Assembly: GCA_009760855.2 (NCBI GenBank)
Contig: WPIO01000031.1
Location: forward strand, 3,039,001 to 3,103,000
Direction: 5' to 3'
DNA: 64,000 nucleotides
Source: Cristatella mucedo
Lineage: Eukaryota; Bryozoa; Phylactolaemata; Cristatellidae
The translations under genes were made by a program, and so were the position numbers. The notes under the pieces are model-generated. The model made no database searches, was not told where the DNA came from, and saw only the letters and a list, made by a program, of their open reading frames with translations. Of the stretch, positions 21,481 to 33,182 are shown piece by piece (the first letter of the stretch is position 1; every line of letters begins with the position of its first letter).

Positions 21481-21671
21481 AGTACGACAAATGAGGTACA
21501 AGTGACCTACACAGTTCCATGGAATACGCTTTAAAAAATTCTACACTCCATATTGGGATCAGTCTACATTCCGTATTGGGATTATTTAAATAATTCCAAT
21601 AAGGAATGCAGGGTTTTTCAAAGCATATTCCATGGAACTGTGTAGGTCACTTGTACCTCATTTGTCGTACT
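21481..21671. repeat. Long inverted repeat (nested hairpin)
   Basis: The left arm (21481-21537, starting AGTACGACAAATGAGGTACA) is the reverse complement of the right arm (about 21614-21671), with about two mismatches over 57 bp. The loop holds a second palindrome, CATTCCGTATTGGGAT against ATTCCAATAAGGAATG. It resembles a foldback or MITE-type element. No transposase is seen, and I could not define target-site duplications. Confidence 0.85.
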
Positions 21672-22731
21672 ATTGTGTCACTGCATCCACCTATAACTAC
21701 ATGATATTCCGATGTACACAGTAAGTCGCATAGAGTATGCTAGCGAGTTGTAAGCCTACCAGACATGGCCTCTGCATATATCCAGCATATGATTATGGTT
21801 TGGTGGACGACGTAAGTGTCATCATCCTTGATTACCATTTTTTTAGCCTAACTTCGCCATCGAGGATGTAGTCTGTGTGGGCGAATGCCCTTAGCCTTCG
21901 TGGAACTCGTCAATCCGACGATAATTCGCAGCAGCACAAATAATTTACTGAGGTTGCGGCAAAGGCAACAGTGATAGGCATCGTAGCAATGGCAGAGGCA
22001 CAAGAATGGGGCAAGTGGATCCTGAAATCCTCCTGGATCGACCCAGAAAGGCGTTTATTGTGATTATCCGTCTAATACACCCCTCCAACATCCTTTCAAT
22101 TGGTTACCTCGGGCAAGGCCAGCGTGTGGCCTCATTGCTACTCCAATTTTGGCTACGCCTCCGAGCATGAAAAGTCTAAGAGTCGGTGGCAGAGATTTTA
22201 CATTTGGTCGACTTTTTAGATCGCCTAACCCTGAAAACCCTGGCGGCATGGTCTTTTCTAATTCGATATAGTCACCAACTAGCTTTAAGGTGGGTTCGCT
22301 GTAAAGCTCTATAGAGAACTACCTATTAAGGGCGTTGAAATTTTAACTTATGTCACTCATTCGCGATCCAAAAAGCTTGGAAAACGATAGGAAGCAGACT
22401 GGCTCACGAAGTATTACCCTAGCTGACTTACAGAAAAAGCAATAGCTCAGTCTAAAATGGCATAGCTGGTGTGATAACCAAGAACCTCAATGTATTCACT
22501 TTCGACGTAGATGTCAAAACAAGGTCTCGCTTACTAAATAAGTAGAGACAGGCCCATCATAACATGAAGCATCTTTGCCGTAAACCACTCAATGCATCTA
22601 CCACTGCGATACCCTGTAGTTTGTGGCGATTAAATGATGTATGCGATATGTCATTTGCATGCATTAAACCTTTGTTTAGCCACAGTAAGCTTTATCGAAT
22701 CGTGACTTTCTCGCGCCCTCAAATCACTTAC

Positions 22732-23100
22732 AAGGTTTCCACGTTCTAGTATCAGTTCCATTTGCCTTGACTTGCCATAGTGATCCATTGCCATAAAGAC
22801 AGTGTTACAGAGGATGCAGATAGTGACAAACAGCTCCATAAACGCATCCGTGACAAACAGGTCGAGGTATTTTTGGAACTTGAGGAACGCCGGACAGCAG
22901 GTCCACGAGCAGAATGTTACTCGGAGCTGAGCCCGCAACAGTTGCCCCTGACTGATGGGTTGATGGTGCTCAAAGACGGTCCTCCTCGATCCCGTCTCGA
23001 TCATGTCCGGCAGCGTGATGACGTCTGCATCGAAGCGAGTGGCTGCATTGGAAATAGGGCTTCGATGGTCGGCAATCGGCGGTGCAGCTGCTGGAAGCTG
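22732..23100 (-). CDS. Nav1: Sodium channel exon: end of I-II linker and domain II S1
   Basis: The 369-bp exon after TTCTGCCAG is phase 0 at both ends and encodes 123 residues. DVITLPDMIETGSRR matches the DVMVLNDIIEQA segment of insect linkers. FCSWTCCPAFLKFQKYL is the juxtamembrane block (family: VWDCCWVWLKFQE), and DAFMELFVTICILCNTVFMA is DII-S1, followed by MDHY. It ends GNL before GTAAGTGA; the next exon continues [10 protein letters not shown]. The exact 5' limit could shift by CAG units (CAGCAG near the acceptor), but frame and identity are firm. Confidence 0.94.
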
Positions 23101-23469
23101 CTGGCAGAAAATAAGCTGTGCGTTCACGGAATGAACTGGTGAGAGTGAAGCCCATAACCTCATTGCCGGGTTGCTTAGGCTAAGGGCCCCATAACCCCAG
23201 CCACAGCTGCTGCTCGTACAAGCACATTGTATTGGTGTGTACTCGGATTTCACGTTAAAACGTGACTTTGTGAGCGTGGATGGTGGCGCCTGTGCACACT
23301 TATTCGCTTTTTCGGACCTTACCGCGAGGCAGACGACGACAGGGTAGGGAAGGGCGGCTAGCTCATGCTAACGTTGTCCTCGGTCAGCCACTCAGGATCA
23401 TCGACTGTTCGCTCTGGCAATGTTCGGAGCCTCATTTGCAAGCAACAAATGAAATATGCAAACCCTAAC

Positions 23470-23645
23470 GGTCCTTAAGCATACCCCGTGCATGTAGTCA
23501 CCGCTCACCACGTTATTCTTGTCGTTTATAGAGCATTCTACCACTAACTGCTCGATCGTGCTTCCTTTACAGCAAATTTAAAGTGCCTAGAAAGAGACTG
23601 CGTTTTCTAAGGGTGCTATACCAAATGTATTATTATTATTATAAA
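23470..23645 (+). mobile_element. LINE family 1, 3' tail
   Basis: CAGCAAATTTAAAGTGCCTAG, AGAGACTGCGTTTTCTAAGG and GTGCTATACCAAATGTATTATTATT match the 3' end at 28718-28800. Confidence 0.8.
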
Positions 23646-24024
23646 GTATCAGCGTTTACTTCGTGTCTCATTCGCATTCACTACATGAAAGAGAGGCTAC
23701 GTGGTTATTAGCCAACATTTTACAAGCGTATGCAGGCCTTTATATTCAGGTGATTACACGCAGAGGTGTCTAACTGCTTGTGTTCTAATTACTCTAATTA
23801 CAACTATATATCTCTAAATAGTTCTAAACTTGACGGACTACATATGTTCACTTCGGTGTATTGTTTACCACAATTCGAAAGTAATAGTGGTGATGAATAG
23901 CAAACACGGTGCTATCATTTATCAATAAACATACGTTAATTAATTGCAACACAATTCGAAATATAAATATTGAGAATGAAGATGATGAAGAAGAAGAAAA
24001 ATGAAAAATGAAGAAGAATGATGA

Positions 24025-24105
24025 TGCAACGTAGTGTATCCCCGTCTGTAACTCTAAAAACCCATAAAGGCTATTTGGGTGCTACGCACGAGAGTTTTGC
24101 ATGGC
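24025..24105 (-). mobile_element. LINE family 2, short 3' fragment
   Basis: GTATCCCCGTCTGTAACTC, then GGGTGCTACGCACGAGAG and TTTTGCAT, match 9364-9430 in the same orientation. Confidence 0.75.
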
Positions 24106-26229
24106 GCTGGCGTGAATTCGCTGCCGCATACACCCAGCGCACGCGAATGGCCATACGCAAGCAGAACACTTTAGAGTTCCTCTCTAGATGAGATTGCAGC
24201 TTCTGTTCAGACGACCAAAGGCAGCTGGGCTTTCCTCCCCTACCCCCTCCCTCCATTCATCGCCTTGTACCAGCGGATTCTACTTCTTTCTCTCTCCTAT
24301 TCCCTTCATCGCACCGCTTCGATTGGCATGTGTAGCTTGAATTTGACTCGTTGCTTTACGAAAGGAAACGTATTGAAGGCCAGGTTCATGCTTTCTAATG
24401 GCTATAACTTATACTTTCCACGGCAGCCAATCCTAGGAAGGCGATGGACGTGTCCAGTTAGAGGGCGGCCGAGGATACCGTAACCCGCTAGCGAACCACT
24501 CCCCGGCAGTCGTGGTGCAGCACGGCATATAGCGAAAGGAAGTTCGCGAGTTTCTTTTGAAAACTACTTACCGCAACCTTTTCAGTGCGTCTTGAAATTT
24601 TCTGAACGAACAATGAAACTCGCTAGCTAGCCCGCCAGCGGCATTACCGTTCTTGCGAACGGGAGGCACATCGAACGACGCAGTTTTGAAGCCGGTAGCG
24701 TACCATCAGCACGGCCCTCCCCCCACCATCACCAACAACTAGTCGACCAACCGACTCGTCACGTCTGCCTATCTAGCTCCTTTACGGAGGTAACCCTTTC
24801 TCGTGTGTACCCAGAATCGTTAAACGCGATGCAAGCCTGTCATCAATGACATTCCTAGGATAGTGTGCGTTCGGGGACGAACTGTATAGAAGGCGCTCCC
24901 CAACCCTCTCCCCGCTCCAGTATAAGGCACCCACTTTGGCGCCTTCTCCTCCTGCCGATCCAGCGCCCGGGGCATGCGCCCTCGCCTCGGTACGCCACTG
25001 CTTGTCATTGCTGTAAGAGCTCTATTCCAGAAGTTGCTAGAGCGGTTCACGAACAGCTTTAACTAGCTGCCGGACTCGCTGCCACCGATTATTCGCATTG
25101 GTGCCGGCGCCTAATGACAAGTTGACTCGACGTCTTGACGCTTTTCGCACTTCGGCGTTTTTCTGAGGCCTCAGCAGCAGCCGCCGCTACTCCACAAGAC
25201 GAATGCCTTTAGTTTACCTTCGTAGCTGTCTCAACGTGCGGAGACATATTCACTAGCCTGTGCTATTTCACAGAATAAGTGAATAAATAAGTGAATAGAC
25301 GAATCAAATTAAGGTACTAGCTCCCGGGTATACCGTCCGAAGCACAATAAATCAGCACTCTCGGCCAGAGACTCCAATGCCTCCCTTCGAGAAATCCAAT
25401 CTACATCGCTGAATTGCACAGCTGCTTGGTGGGTCGGTGCATCGAATACTGCTTTCTCGCTGCAAAACCAGCATATCCTGTCTGCATTAGAGCAAGTCTG
25501 CTAGGAATGCCATCGAGGTCGAATGTCGCTGAGCCGGGAGGGAAGTCAAAGGTCACGAGACACGCCGACAGCGACGCGTTCGCCGGCATGTGCGAGCGAG
25601 AGAGCTCGTTCAAGGAAAACGAAGTGGTTCTGACCACTACGTTGACGTGCTTCCTCTGCAGCAAGCATTAGGTGCCTAGATAGAGATTTGGCCCTCGCAG
25701 TGGCGCTATACAGACGGTCTCTCATTTTAGTTCTCGTTATAATTCAGTCTGCATTGCGGGAGGCTACTTTCGATAAAGCGGCAACAATCCGCACTCTCTC
25801 CGCGCCGGCTAACCCATGCAACCGATAGTCAGCTTATCCTCTGCAACGCTGGACGCGAACAGCGCTAAAGTCTTCGCCTTCCGACAGCACTGCTGACTTC
25901 GATGGCGGCCAATGCTCCAACGCTCCGGCCGACGCGGACGGCCGAGCGATCTGCTCCTGCTGCGCGCGCACTGCTGAGAGCAGCAACGCGCCGCGCTCGA
26001 CGAGGCAATGCTAAGCGTGCGCACGAACCTCGCATGGCGACTGCACCGGCGACTTCGAGGTTGAGCGAATCGCAGCTTCGCGTCACGCCGCCCTTTGCCT
26101 GCTCATCGCCGACGGCAGCTACCTAGAACCGGCCGCCGCGGGCGTGCACTATCTGAAAGGCGCCCGGCGTGTGCGCACGAGCAGCGAACGGGCGATCGCC
26201 CTCTCTAAAATGGCTGCGAGTAATCAGCC

Positions 26230-26275
26230 CCGTCTCCCCCCCCCCCCCCCGCCCGCCCGCCCGCCCGCCCGCACG
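26230..26275. repeat. Poly-C and (CCCG)n tract
   Basis: Thirteen or more C residues followed by several CCCG units, just past the donor of the large I-II linker exon. Base count is likely to be unreliable here. Confidence 0.85.
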
Positions 26276-26370
26276 ACGAAGGCGTCAAAACGTCGGCTGA
26301 GCGCGGGCGAAATCGGAGCCGGACGCGCGCCGGGGGGGCGGCGGAGCCGGCGTCGGAGCCGAGCGCTCAC

Positions 26371-26922
26371 CGCAGCCTTCTCCGCGTCCCTGTCGGCGGC
26401 GTGCGGCTGATATTGTCGGTCGTAGTCGGACGACTTGTGTCGCTGTCTGAACGACTTTCGCGACTTGCGACTGGAAGACCTCGACTTGGCCGACCGTCGC
26501 GACGCGAGCGACGCTCGGCCGGATCTGAAAGCCGACCCCGGCGGCCCGTACGTCGCGCCACCGACGTCGCCGCCGCCGCTTCCGTCGACGCCGCGCTGCT
26601 GCTGCAGCTGGCTCTCGTCGCCGTCCCAGAGCGCGCGGTGCCCGAGCTTGGGCGTGTTCGTCGCCGAGTCGTCGGTGTAGGCGAGCGCGTCGTCGCCGGC
26701 GCCTCCGACTGCCGCCTCCACCGCAGCGCCGCCGCCGGACAGGGTGCCGACCGACAGGGTGCGCTGTCGGCTCAGGCGGTCGCTGCTCGTCTCGCCCGTC
26801 ACCGCTTCGGCGGCGGCCGCCACGGCCGTCTTGAAGATGCTTGCCAGGCTGGGCCGTCCGTACGGATGCCAGTAGGACACGCCCGAGTCCACCGTGCACG
26901 TGCTCCGCGAGTCGTGCCGCTG
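26371..26922 (-). CDS. Nav1: Sodium channel exon: I-II linker, large GC-rich exon
   Basis: The 552-bp exon, phase 0 at both ends, lies between GCTCGCTCGCAG and GTGAGCGC. It begins QRHDSRSTCTVDSGVSYWHP and ends QYQPHAADRDAEKAA. It is low-complexity, rich in Gly, Ala, Ser and Arg. The most recognisable piece is PPGSAFRSGRASLASRRS followed by an SR-rich run (SRSSSRKSRKSFRQR). It aligns in position and order with the LPGSPFNIRRGSRSS region of insect para linkers. Many Ser residues sit in basic contexts suited to PKA or PKC phosphorylation, which regulates this linker in the family. It is the longest and most GC-rich exon in the window. A 259-codon plus-strand frame here is an antisense shadow. 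Confidence 0.88.
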
Positions 26923-27694
26923 CTGCGAGCGAGCAACCGACCAACCGGTGATGGCGACGCGTCGCGAAAGCCCAGGGCGGCCCGACGCCAAGGCTTCGCA
27001 GGCCGCGCGAGCGACGCGGCACGAGCCGCTAGTCGCCAACGCCTAACGACGCCTGCCGAAATTGTGGGCCCAGCGGCGCGGCCGCGGCGGCGTCGCAGCG
27101 GCGCGGCAGTCTTGGATTGTGCGAATTCGGGAAGCCGAAGAACAACGGCCTCCTCCGTCGCTCGCTTTTACAGTGGCTAGAGCTATTCACTAAGTTAAGG
27201 ATGCAGTTAGAAAAAGCAAAATGAAACTGGGGAAATTTAAAAATTCGTAACAAGAAAACCGCGCTTTCTCATGCCGAAATGCTAGTAGTGTCACTGTCGC
27301 ACTGGATTGGGCAAGTTGTGTAGCACCATCAAATGTTCTTTTTCCATAGATCGCTGTATACTTGGGTGCCTCCAGAGTTGCTTCGGAATAAACCACCCTC
27401 TTTGGTGAAGTAGTCGGCCTGAAGCTTCGATATTTTTGACGAGATGCGTCGCTGTTGCGGTTTAATGCAGCATCGCAGCAAAGGATGACTGACGTGCAGC
27501 GCCTAAACTTCTCTGGCCTTTTTCTTTGAAGTTACCGAGAGATTGACGGCCTACTAATCTAGTTGGCAAGGCAGCTTGGTAGGTGGTTCAAAAAGAAACA
27601 ATAAGCACGTGAAGAGTGGAATTCACACGACTCCAACGTGGCAAACAACGAGTTTGCACGTACTAGTCGATTTAGCCACTACGTAAGTATATGC

Positions 27695-27835
27695 TCCGAA
27701 GAGCCTTAAAGACTATCACCACCGCTTGCAGCGGCAATGAAGAATCGCCCACTGCAGGATTCGAACTCACGACCTCAGAAGCTCGGCCGTATAAAGCAAC
27801 CTCCTTACCTAGTGGGCCATCACGGCCCACCAGTG
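27695..27835 (-). mobile_element. tRNA-derived SINE, family B
   Basis: The minus strand reads GGGCCGTGATGGCCCACTAG, GGTAAGG, then GTCGTGAGTTCGAATCCTGC (B box) and GGTGGTGATAGTCTTTAAGG. It parallels the copies at 18801 and 54043. Confidence 0.8.
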
Positions 27836-27894
27836 CGGCTAAAATGCCAGCAGTGTGACAAAATGACGTTTTCTCAGACTGGCGATGAAAAGAG

Positions 27895-28802
27895 GGCAAA
27901 CAATGGACAGGTCATCTTACTTAGACTGCTTCAATCTTATGACCGATGTAATAGTGTCATATTCCAAAGCGACCTCTCGATAGACGACCATATCAACTCC
28001 ACAGTCAAATCCGCCTATTTTCAGCTTCATAACATTGCTAAAATTCGGGCTTGTTTAGATAAAGATACCACATCTAAGTTGGTCCATGCATTCGTGACAT
28101 CCCGTCTCGACTTCTGCAACTCACTGCTTACTGGCCTACCAGCATGTGCGATCAGGCGATTGCAGCTGGTGCAAAACTCGGCAGCTAGACTTGTCTGCCG
28201 TGAGCGTCGCAGTTGCCACATTACTCCACTTCTCGCCGACCTGCAGTGGCTACCAGTGAGGCAACGGATTGACTTCAAGGTTTTGTCGCTCACTTTTAGG
28301 TCCCTTCATTCTATGGCTCCAGCCTATCTGTCAGATGTACTACCCCATCAGGCAAAGCATCGTACCACCCGCCTTTCGGAATCCAACAGTCTAGAAATAG
28401 CTCGTACAAACCTTAAATCCTTTGGAGACCGTGCATTTAGTTCGTATGCTCCCAAAGCCTGGAACTCCCTCTCGACCTGAGTAAGAACATCCCCTGACCT
28501 GACCACATTTAAAAGAAACCTAAAAACACACCTATTTAGGACAGCATTTAGTGGGTCCCTGTGATTCGTCCTTGATGTGCTTATGCGTGCTGACACTGTG
28601 CATGCTGCCACTAACCACATTTGCATGCTGACCCTGTGCATGTCACCCCTAACCATATTATTCATTTCGTTTGTTTTTCAAGCATGATTTTACTTACCAT
28701 TCAATTGCATATCACTTTGCAGCAAATGTAAAGCGCCTAGAGAGAGATTAAGTTCTCTGAGGGCGCTTTATCAAGTGAATTATTATTATTATTATTATTA
28801 TA
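27895..28802 (+). mobile_element. CR1/L2-like LINE, family 1, 5'-truncated copy
   Basis: An open frame to 28480 encodes the C-terminal part of a LINE protein: VTSRLDFCNSLLTGLPACA, LQLVQNSAARLVCRERRSCH, LQWLPVRQRIDFKVLSLTF and APKAWNSLST. A 3' UTR follows with GCATGCTGCCACTAACCACA, then the stem-loop tail AGCGCCTAGAGAGAGATTAA/GTTCTCTGAGGGCGCTTTAT and an (ATT)n end. The catalytic reverse transcriptase motifs are missing (truncation). It is antisense to the host gene. Confidence 0.88.
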
Positions 28803-28859
28803 GAAAAAAGAGCACTATCCGGTCATTAGCAAGGCTCATCGCGAAGGCAGACTCACCAT

Positions 28860-29095
28860 TCTGCACTTTAATTTCATTATTTAATAACTATGCATGTTTA
28901 AATATTTAAATTAAAAATTAAAATATATGTTGTAATAAGTGTGATTAACAATTATTACTACAAAATTAATCAATTATTAATTTACAAAATCAAAATTATT
29001 AATTTATTATTTCTAATAATATTTATAATTATTTAGATTACAATTACTTATAAAATACTATTTAAAAATTATTGCATTCAGATTTGTATATTCAT
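28860..29095. other. AT-rich block
   Basis: About 235 bp of very AT-rich sequence made of short AATTATTA-like runs, with no reading frame. Confidence 0.7.
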
Positions 29096-29207
29096 TCAAT
29101 CATATCTGCATACGCGGCCTACATTTCGCCGTCGCACTCGTAGTTCGCCAGCTGCCGATCTAGCTGCCGATCTCGCTGCCGATCTCGCTGCCGATCGCCG
29201 TACTCAC

Positions 29208-29408
29208 CCTGTCGCCGCAGGACGCCATCCGAACTCGATCGCACGAAGCCAGACTTATGTGCTCCATGTCGGCTACGATTGCTGAAGGCAGAGCTCGGAA
29301 CACGTCACCGGTGGCTTCTCCTTGACCAGCGCCGCCGCCCACGTCCGTCACGCTCCCGGCGCTTCTCATGTATTCGGAGAGCTCTCGCTCCTTTCGCTCC
29401 TCGGCTTC
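29208..29408 (-). CDS. Nav1: Sodium channel exon: I-II cytoplasmic linker, first part
   Basis: The 201-bp exon fits between ACCGTAG and GTGAGTAC, both phase 0. It begins EAEERKERELSEYMRS, continuing the charged helix of the preceding exon, then a glycine-rich run (DVGGGAGQGEATG), then VADMEHISLAS. The last piece aligns with the (K)EKMSIRS stretch at the same place in insect channels. An in-frame TAG ends just at the acceptor, so the open frame cannot extend further upstream. Homology is modest; the call rests on frame, splice sites and position. A 12-bp repeat (CTGCCGATCTCG) lies just inside the following intron. Confidence 0.86.
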
Positions 29409-29742
29409 CTACGGTATACGACGTAGGAGATCACGTGGCAGAACCTCGTGGAGCCAGCGATTGTGAGCTGCCAGTGCATCGCTATCCAAGGGACAAGCTT
29501 GCCACGACGACAATCATTCGGTTTGCGTGCTCAGAATCTTCTGAAGAAACCAGAGTGCTCAATTATCATACTTTAAACAAATCGTGCTGTGGATTACTGC
29601 ACGATCCAGCACGTTCGCTTAACACTAACTCGGGGGGGGGGGCCAATATTTTAAGATCAACTCAATTCACGGACAGAAGAAAGCACTGAAAGTAAGAAAT
29701 GCGTGTAAGGCGCGTAAGAACGTGATGTGATCTTGCCGGTCA

Positions 29743-29890
29743 CAATAATAATAATAATGAATTGTATTTATATAGCGCCCCAAGAGAACTTAATCTCTAT
29801 TCAGGCGCTTCACATATGCCTCGGAGCTCGAGCCCACGACCTCAGTCAGACCTTAGTAGGGGCGGGCACCTTAACCGCTAGACCAAACAA
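29743..29890 (-). mobile_element. tRNA-derived SINE, family A
   Basis: On the minus strand it runs from a TTTGGTCTAGCGGTTAAGG A box through a degraded B box (GTGGGCTCGAGCTC), then GAGGCATATGTGAAGCGCC, AATAGAGATTAAGTTCTCTTG and GGGCGCTATATAAATACAAT, and ends in (ATT)n. The 3' third is the same stem-loop as in the LINE tails. Confidence 0.85.
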
Positions 29891-30159
29891 TGCATAAACG
29901 CTCTGTCAAATCTACCTAGAAGGTTTGGAAAAAGCAAGCACTACAACCAGCTAGGGCTACCACAGCTTCTTTCAGTATCCGAAAGCGCTGTTGGCCAGCC
30001 TTTGCCTCTCAACTTATATTGCATAATCTTTCACATAGGAGTGTTTCTGTACTGTACTATTCTCTCCAACTGCCGGGACTTTAGCCTACACTCTCTTGAC
30101 CTACTTACCAAAAAAAATGATCTAAAGCCTCCGTCCCAAGCATCCAACTAGCCCTGGTT

Positions 30160-30454
<295 letters not shown>

Positions 30455-30977
30455 TGGAAATCTACTATGTAGCATCTGGCTTGAAGCATACGAAATCTAT
30501 TGCTTGGCATGCAGCCTCGTCATCGGCTGCACAGAGTTAATTTTTCAGAATAGTACTCTTAATTTCTATTGTCTTGCGGCTTGCGTTCATTCTCTCAGGC
30601 CGTCTTCTTTGCCTGTTTGTCTCTTCCCAATGGCTTCATTGCATGAGTCACGTGGGTTAATCTGGAAATGGGCAACTACACTACTTAATAGCAGCCTGAT
30701 TTGAGGCTGTACGATCGATTAACCTGTCGCGGCAGACGGCAGTTTGCCAGTGAGCAATTGCAGTCCACTCAGGCCTGCTTCATTAGCAGCCAGCGTCTTA
30801 ATCGAAGGTGCAATCTATGTCTGCAATGGCTAAAAGCACTATTCTAGACTTATGAGCTAAGGACTTTGCAGTTCAGTGGTCGTCGCTGCTATGCCACTAC
30901 GTCTACGACGACTTTCGGCTTAGCAGCATCGACACCATTATTGGCATCAATTGGATAGCCTCTGCCAAAGCTTAAGC

Positions 30978-31021
30978 TCTCTCTCTCTCTCACTCACTCA
31001 CTCTCTGTCTTTCGCTCTCTT

Positions 31022-31063
<42 letters not shown>

Positions 31064-31112
31064 TCTCTCTCTCTCTCTAGCTCTTGCTCCCTCCCTCTCT
31101 CTGTCCCTCTCT
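30978..31112. repeat. (CT)n imperfect microsatellite
   Basis: Interrupted CT tract with CA, GT and CC units. Confidence 0.9.
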
Positions 31113-32280
31113 CTTTGACCTTTGATCTTTTGTAATGCCAGCACATAACCGGTTTTTAATGCTAGCGATTAACTCCTGTCACAAGAGGCTCAGCCTTGTC
31201 AGGCTGCCTGTCTCCGACGGAATCAGCCATTGGCTCGTAAGCTTTCTTGGTCTAAGTCGCTCGCATATCGTGTTTAACCATCTCTCTAGCATAACGGTTG
31301 ACGTGGCACGGCTGGTCAGCCAGTCATTGGCAGTTCCAACTGGCAGCCTATCGTAGCACAGAGGTGACTTATGCACGTGTGCACTTGTGGTGTGCCTGAG
31401 ACTTCCTCCTGCCTCTCGCACTATGGCAGCATGCGACTGTCAGAGGCTCAAGAGTTGGCTTCTCAGTTACCAGCATCGCATGTCTGCTACTTATTATCTA
31501 TCGGAGACATTCTCTTGACTGCAAGTATTTTTCGGGAAACACATAGCTGGGATCTTCACTGGCCTTCACAATGCTGGACTTTGGCTGGTCTTTGCATTCT
31601 GGACCCTTCAGGCTGGACCTTGCACTGCGGTCGGACCTGTACTTATGGTCAGCCACCCTAGCGTTACCACCCATTTCGGCTATATCATGAGGAAGAGTTT
31701 GCAAAATATTAATCGTAGTCACTTCAGGATCTCATGATACTTAGGTGGCACAGCTTTACCTAATAGCTCTTCCTAATCGTGATGGAACATTGGCAGAGCT
31801 AAATTTAAGAATAGAATCAGTATGCATATAGAAGACTGCCAAGTCCCACATCGAAAAGACGCGTCTTTCAGTCAACCTGCTATATCACGTATACTTTGCA
31901 TCGTCATCATTGACAGTGTGCAGAGATCCTTCAGTGACAACTGGAACAGAATATGCGAGAAGAATCTCGTTGCTGTCATCTGAAGCCAGCATGCCGCCGC
32001 ACAGTGGTTGGCAGTACGGTCAAAAGAATCAGCTCAGTTCAAGTACATCAACGTAGTTAGTGACATGTGCCAGCAGCTGGAAGCAGTTGAGTATAGCTGA
32101 TGCTTTCATGGACACCCTCCAAAGACATGAGGCCATGTCACTTGCTACTCTACGAGCCAGCAGCCGGTACACTGAAAGAGAGGCTCGAGTGCTGATTTGA
32201 ACATGGCTGCAGGCACGGATGCTGTCCATGGTGGAAGGATGAGCCAGAGCCAGCAGCAGAACCTTCTAGTTCAAGCTCAC

Positions 32281-32445
32281 CTTCTTTTCGGCTTCCTCGG
32301 CCTCCATTTCTGCCTGATCTCTCTTCAGCTGCTCATCGTATGACATTGCAACAATGGCCAACGTTAAGTTGACGAGGTAGAACGAGCCCAGCAGAATGGC
32401 GATTGCAAAGAAGATTATGTAATACAGAGTGTTCGCCCGCAGGGT
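32281..32445 (-). CDS. Nav1: Sodium channel exon: domain I S6 and start of I-II linker
   Basis: The 165-bp exon follows GATGTTGCAG, phase 0. It encodes the DI-S6 helix: LYYIIFFAIAILLGSFYLVN is followed by LTLAIVAMSYDE, the standard cytoplasmic end of DI-S6. An acidic/basic stretch then runs QLKRDQAEMEAEEAEKK, typical of the start of the I-II linker. It ends phase 0 before GTGAGCTT. The charged helix continues directly as EAEERKERE in the next exon. Confidence 0.96.
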
Positions 32446-33182
32446 CTGCAACATCAGTGGAGGCGCTCGGCACAGTGAGCCACCGGTGAGAAGTGCGAGT
32501 GAGAAGAGCACCAGCTGCAGCTGTGAGCGCAACAGGAGCAGCACTAGCTGGCTACAGCCACGGCAGCTGGGAAGGGACAGCCACAAGCAGATAAATGCAG
32601 TAGCAATAGCAGGAGAGAAAAGGACCACAGGGAGGAGGAGGATGAGCATATGAGCATATGAGCAGCGAAGGGGAGTAGCAAGAGCATGAGCAGGAGTGGA
32701 GTGAGAAGAGCAGGGAGCGAAGAAGCAGGAGCAAGATGCAAAGGAGCATGAATAGGGTGCGAAAGAGCAGGACCAGAGTGCAAAAGAGCAGGAGCAGAGT
32801 AATAACGAGGAGAAGAAGAAGAAGCAGGAGCATCGGGAGGAAAGATGAGGATGAACTGGCACTGGCCGTGGAGCCACACGGGTGCATAGAAGAGCATTAG
32901 AACATAGAAGAGCATTAGCATGAGGCATTAGGTGCCTGAGTAGGAGAGTGCTGGCACCAAACCATGAGCGTGGTCTGCAGGAAGTAGGAGTACCCGTAAT
33001 AGCAGCCATAGCTATGCTGATGCCCACCATGTAGGAGTAACAAGGGAGCAAGCAGATAGCCAAGTGCCTGCAGAACCATGGAGACCGAGCAAGCCAAGCG
33101 GAGCGACCGAGAATGAGGCTGAGAAGAGTTTAGCACTCAGACAACTAAACCAGCATAGCGCCCATGAGGGGGTGTGACGCAC
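32446..33182 (-). other. Intron between DI pore-loop and S6 exons
   Basis: The intron is 737 bp. 32600-32960 is purine-rich on the plus strand (GAGCAGGAGCAG and AAGAAGAAG motifs), giving long Leu/Ser/Pro reading frames on the minus strand that are not coding. Confidence 0.7.

Larger units (their letters stand above)
19931..22731 (-). other. Intron between DII-S1 and DII-S2 exons
   Basis: The intron is 2.8 kb. It holds a LINE relic, AC and AT microsatellites and a long palindrome (each listed). 21700-22730 shows nothing recognised. Confidence 0.7.
23101..26370 (-). other. Intron between the I-II linker exons
   Basis: The intron is 3.3 kb. It contains two LINE 3' pieces (listed), a GC-rich right end (25.9-26.37 kb) and a poly-C/(CCCG)n tract. 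24.1-25.8 kb shows nothing recognised beyond a possible diverged SINE tail near 25672-25715. Confidence 0.7.
26923..29207 (-). other. Intron between the first two I-II linker exons
   Basis: The intron is 2.3 kb. 26923-27180 is GC-rich, followed by AT-richer sequence, a SINE, a LINE, an AT-rich block (28860-29095) and a short 12-bp repeat (CTGCCGATCTCG, 29153-29195). Confidence 0.7.

Noticed and set aside
22651-23253. N-terminal start at a methionine before the DII-S1 exon
   Set aside because: Homology begins after the CTGCCAG acceptor; the methionine lies in the intron.
26401-27180. 259-codon plus-strand frame
   Set aside because: It is antisense to the GC-rich I-II linker exon, whose minus frame has correct splice sites and phase. 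Long antisense frames are expected at high GC.
32266-33063. Upstream part of the 265-codon minus frame (Leu/Ser/Cys-rich)
   Set aside because: Only the last 55 codons, after the GTTGCAG acceptor, are the DI-S6 exon; the rest is a purine-rich intron read through.
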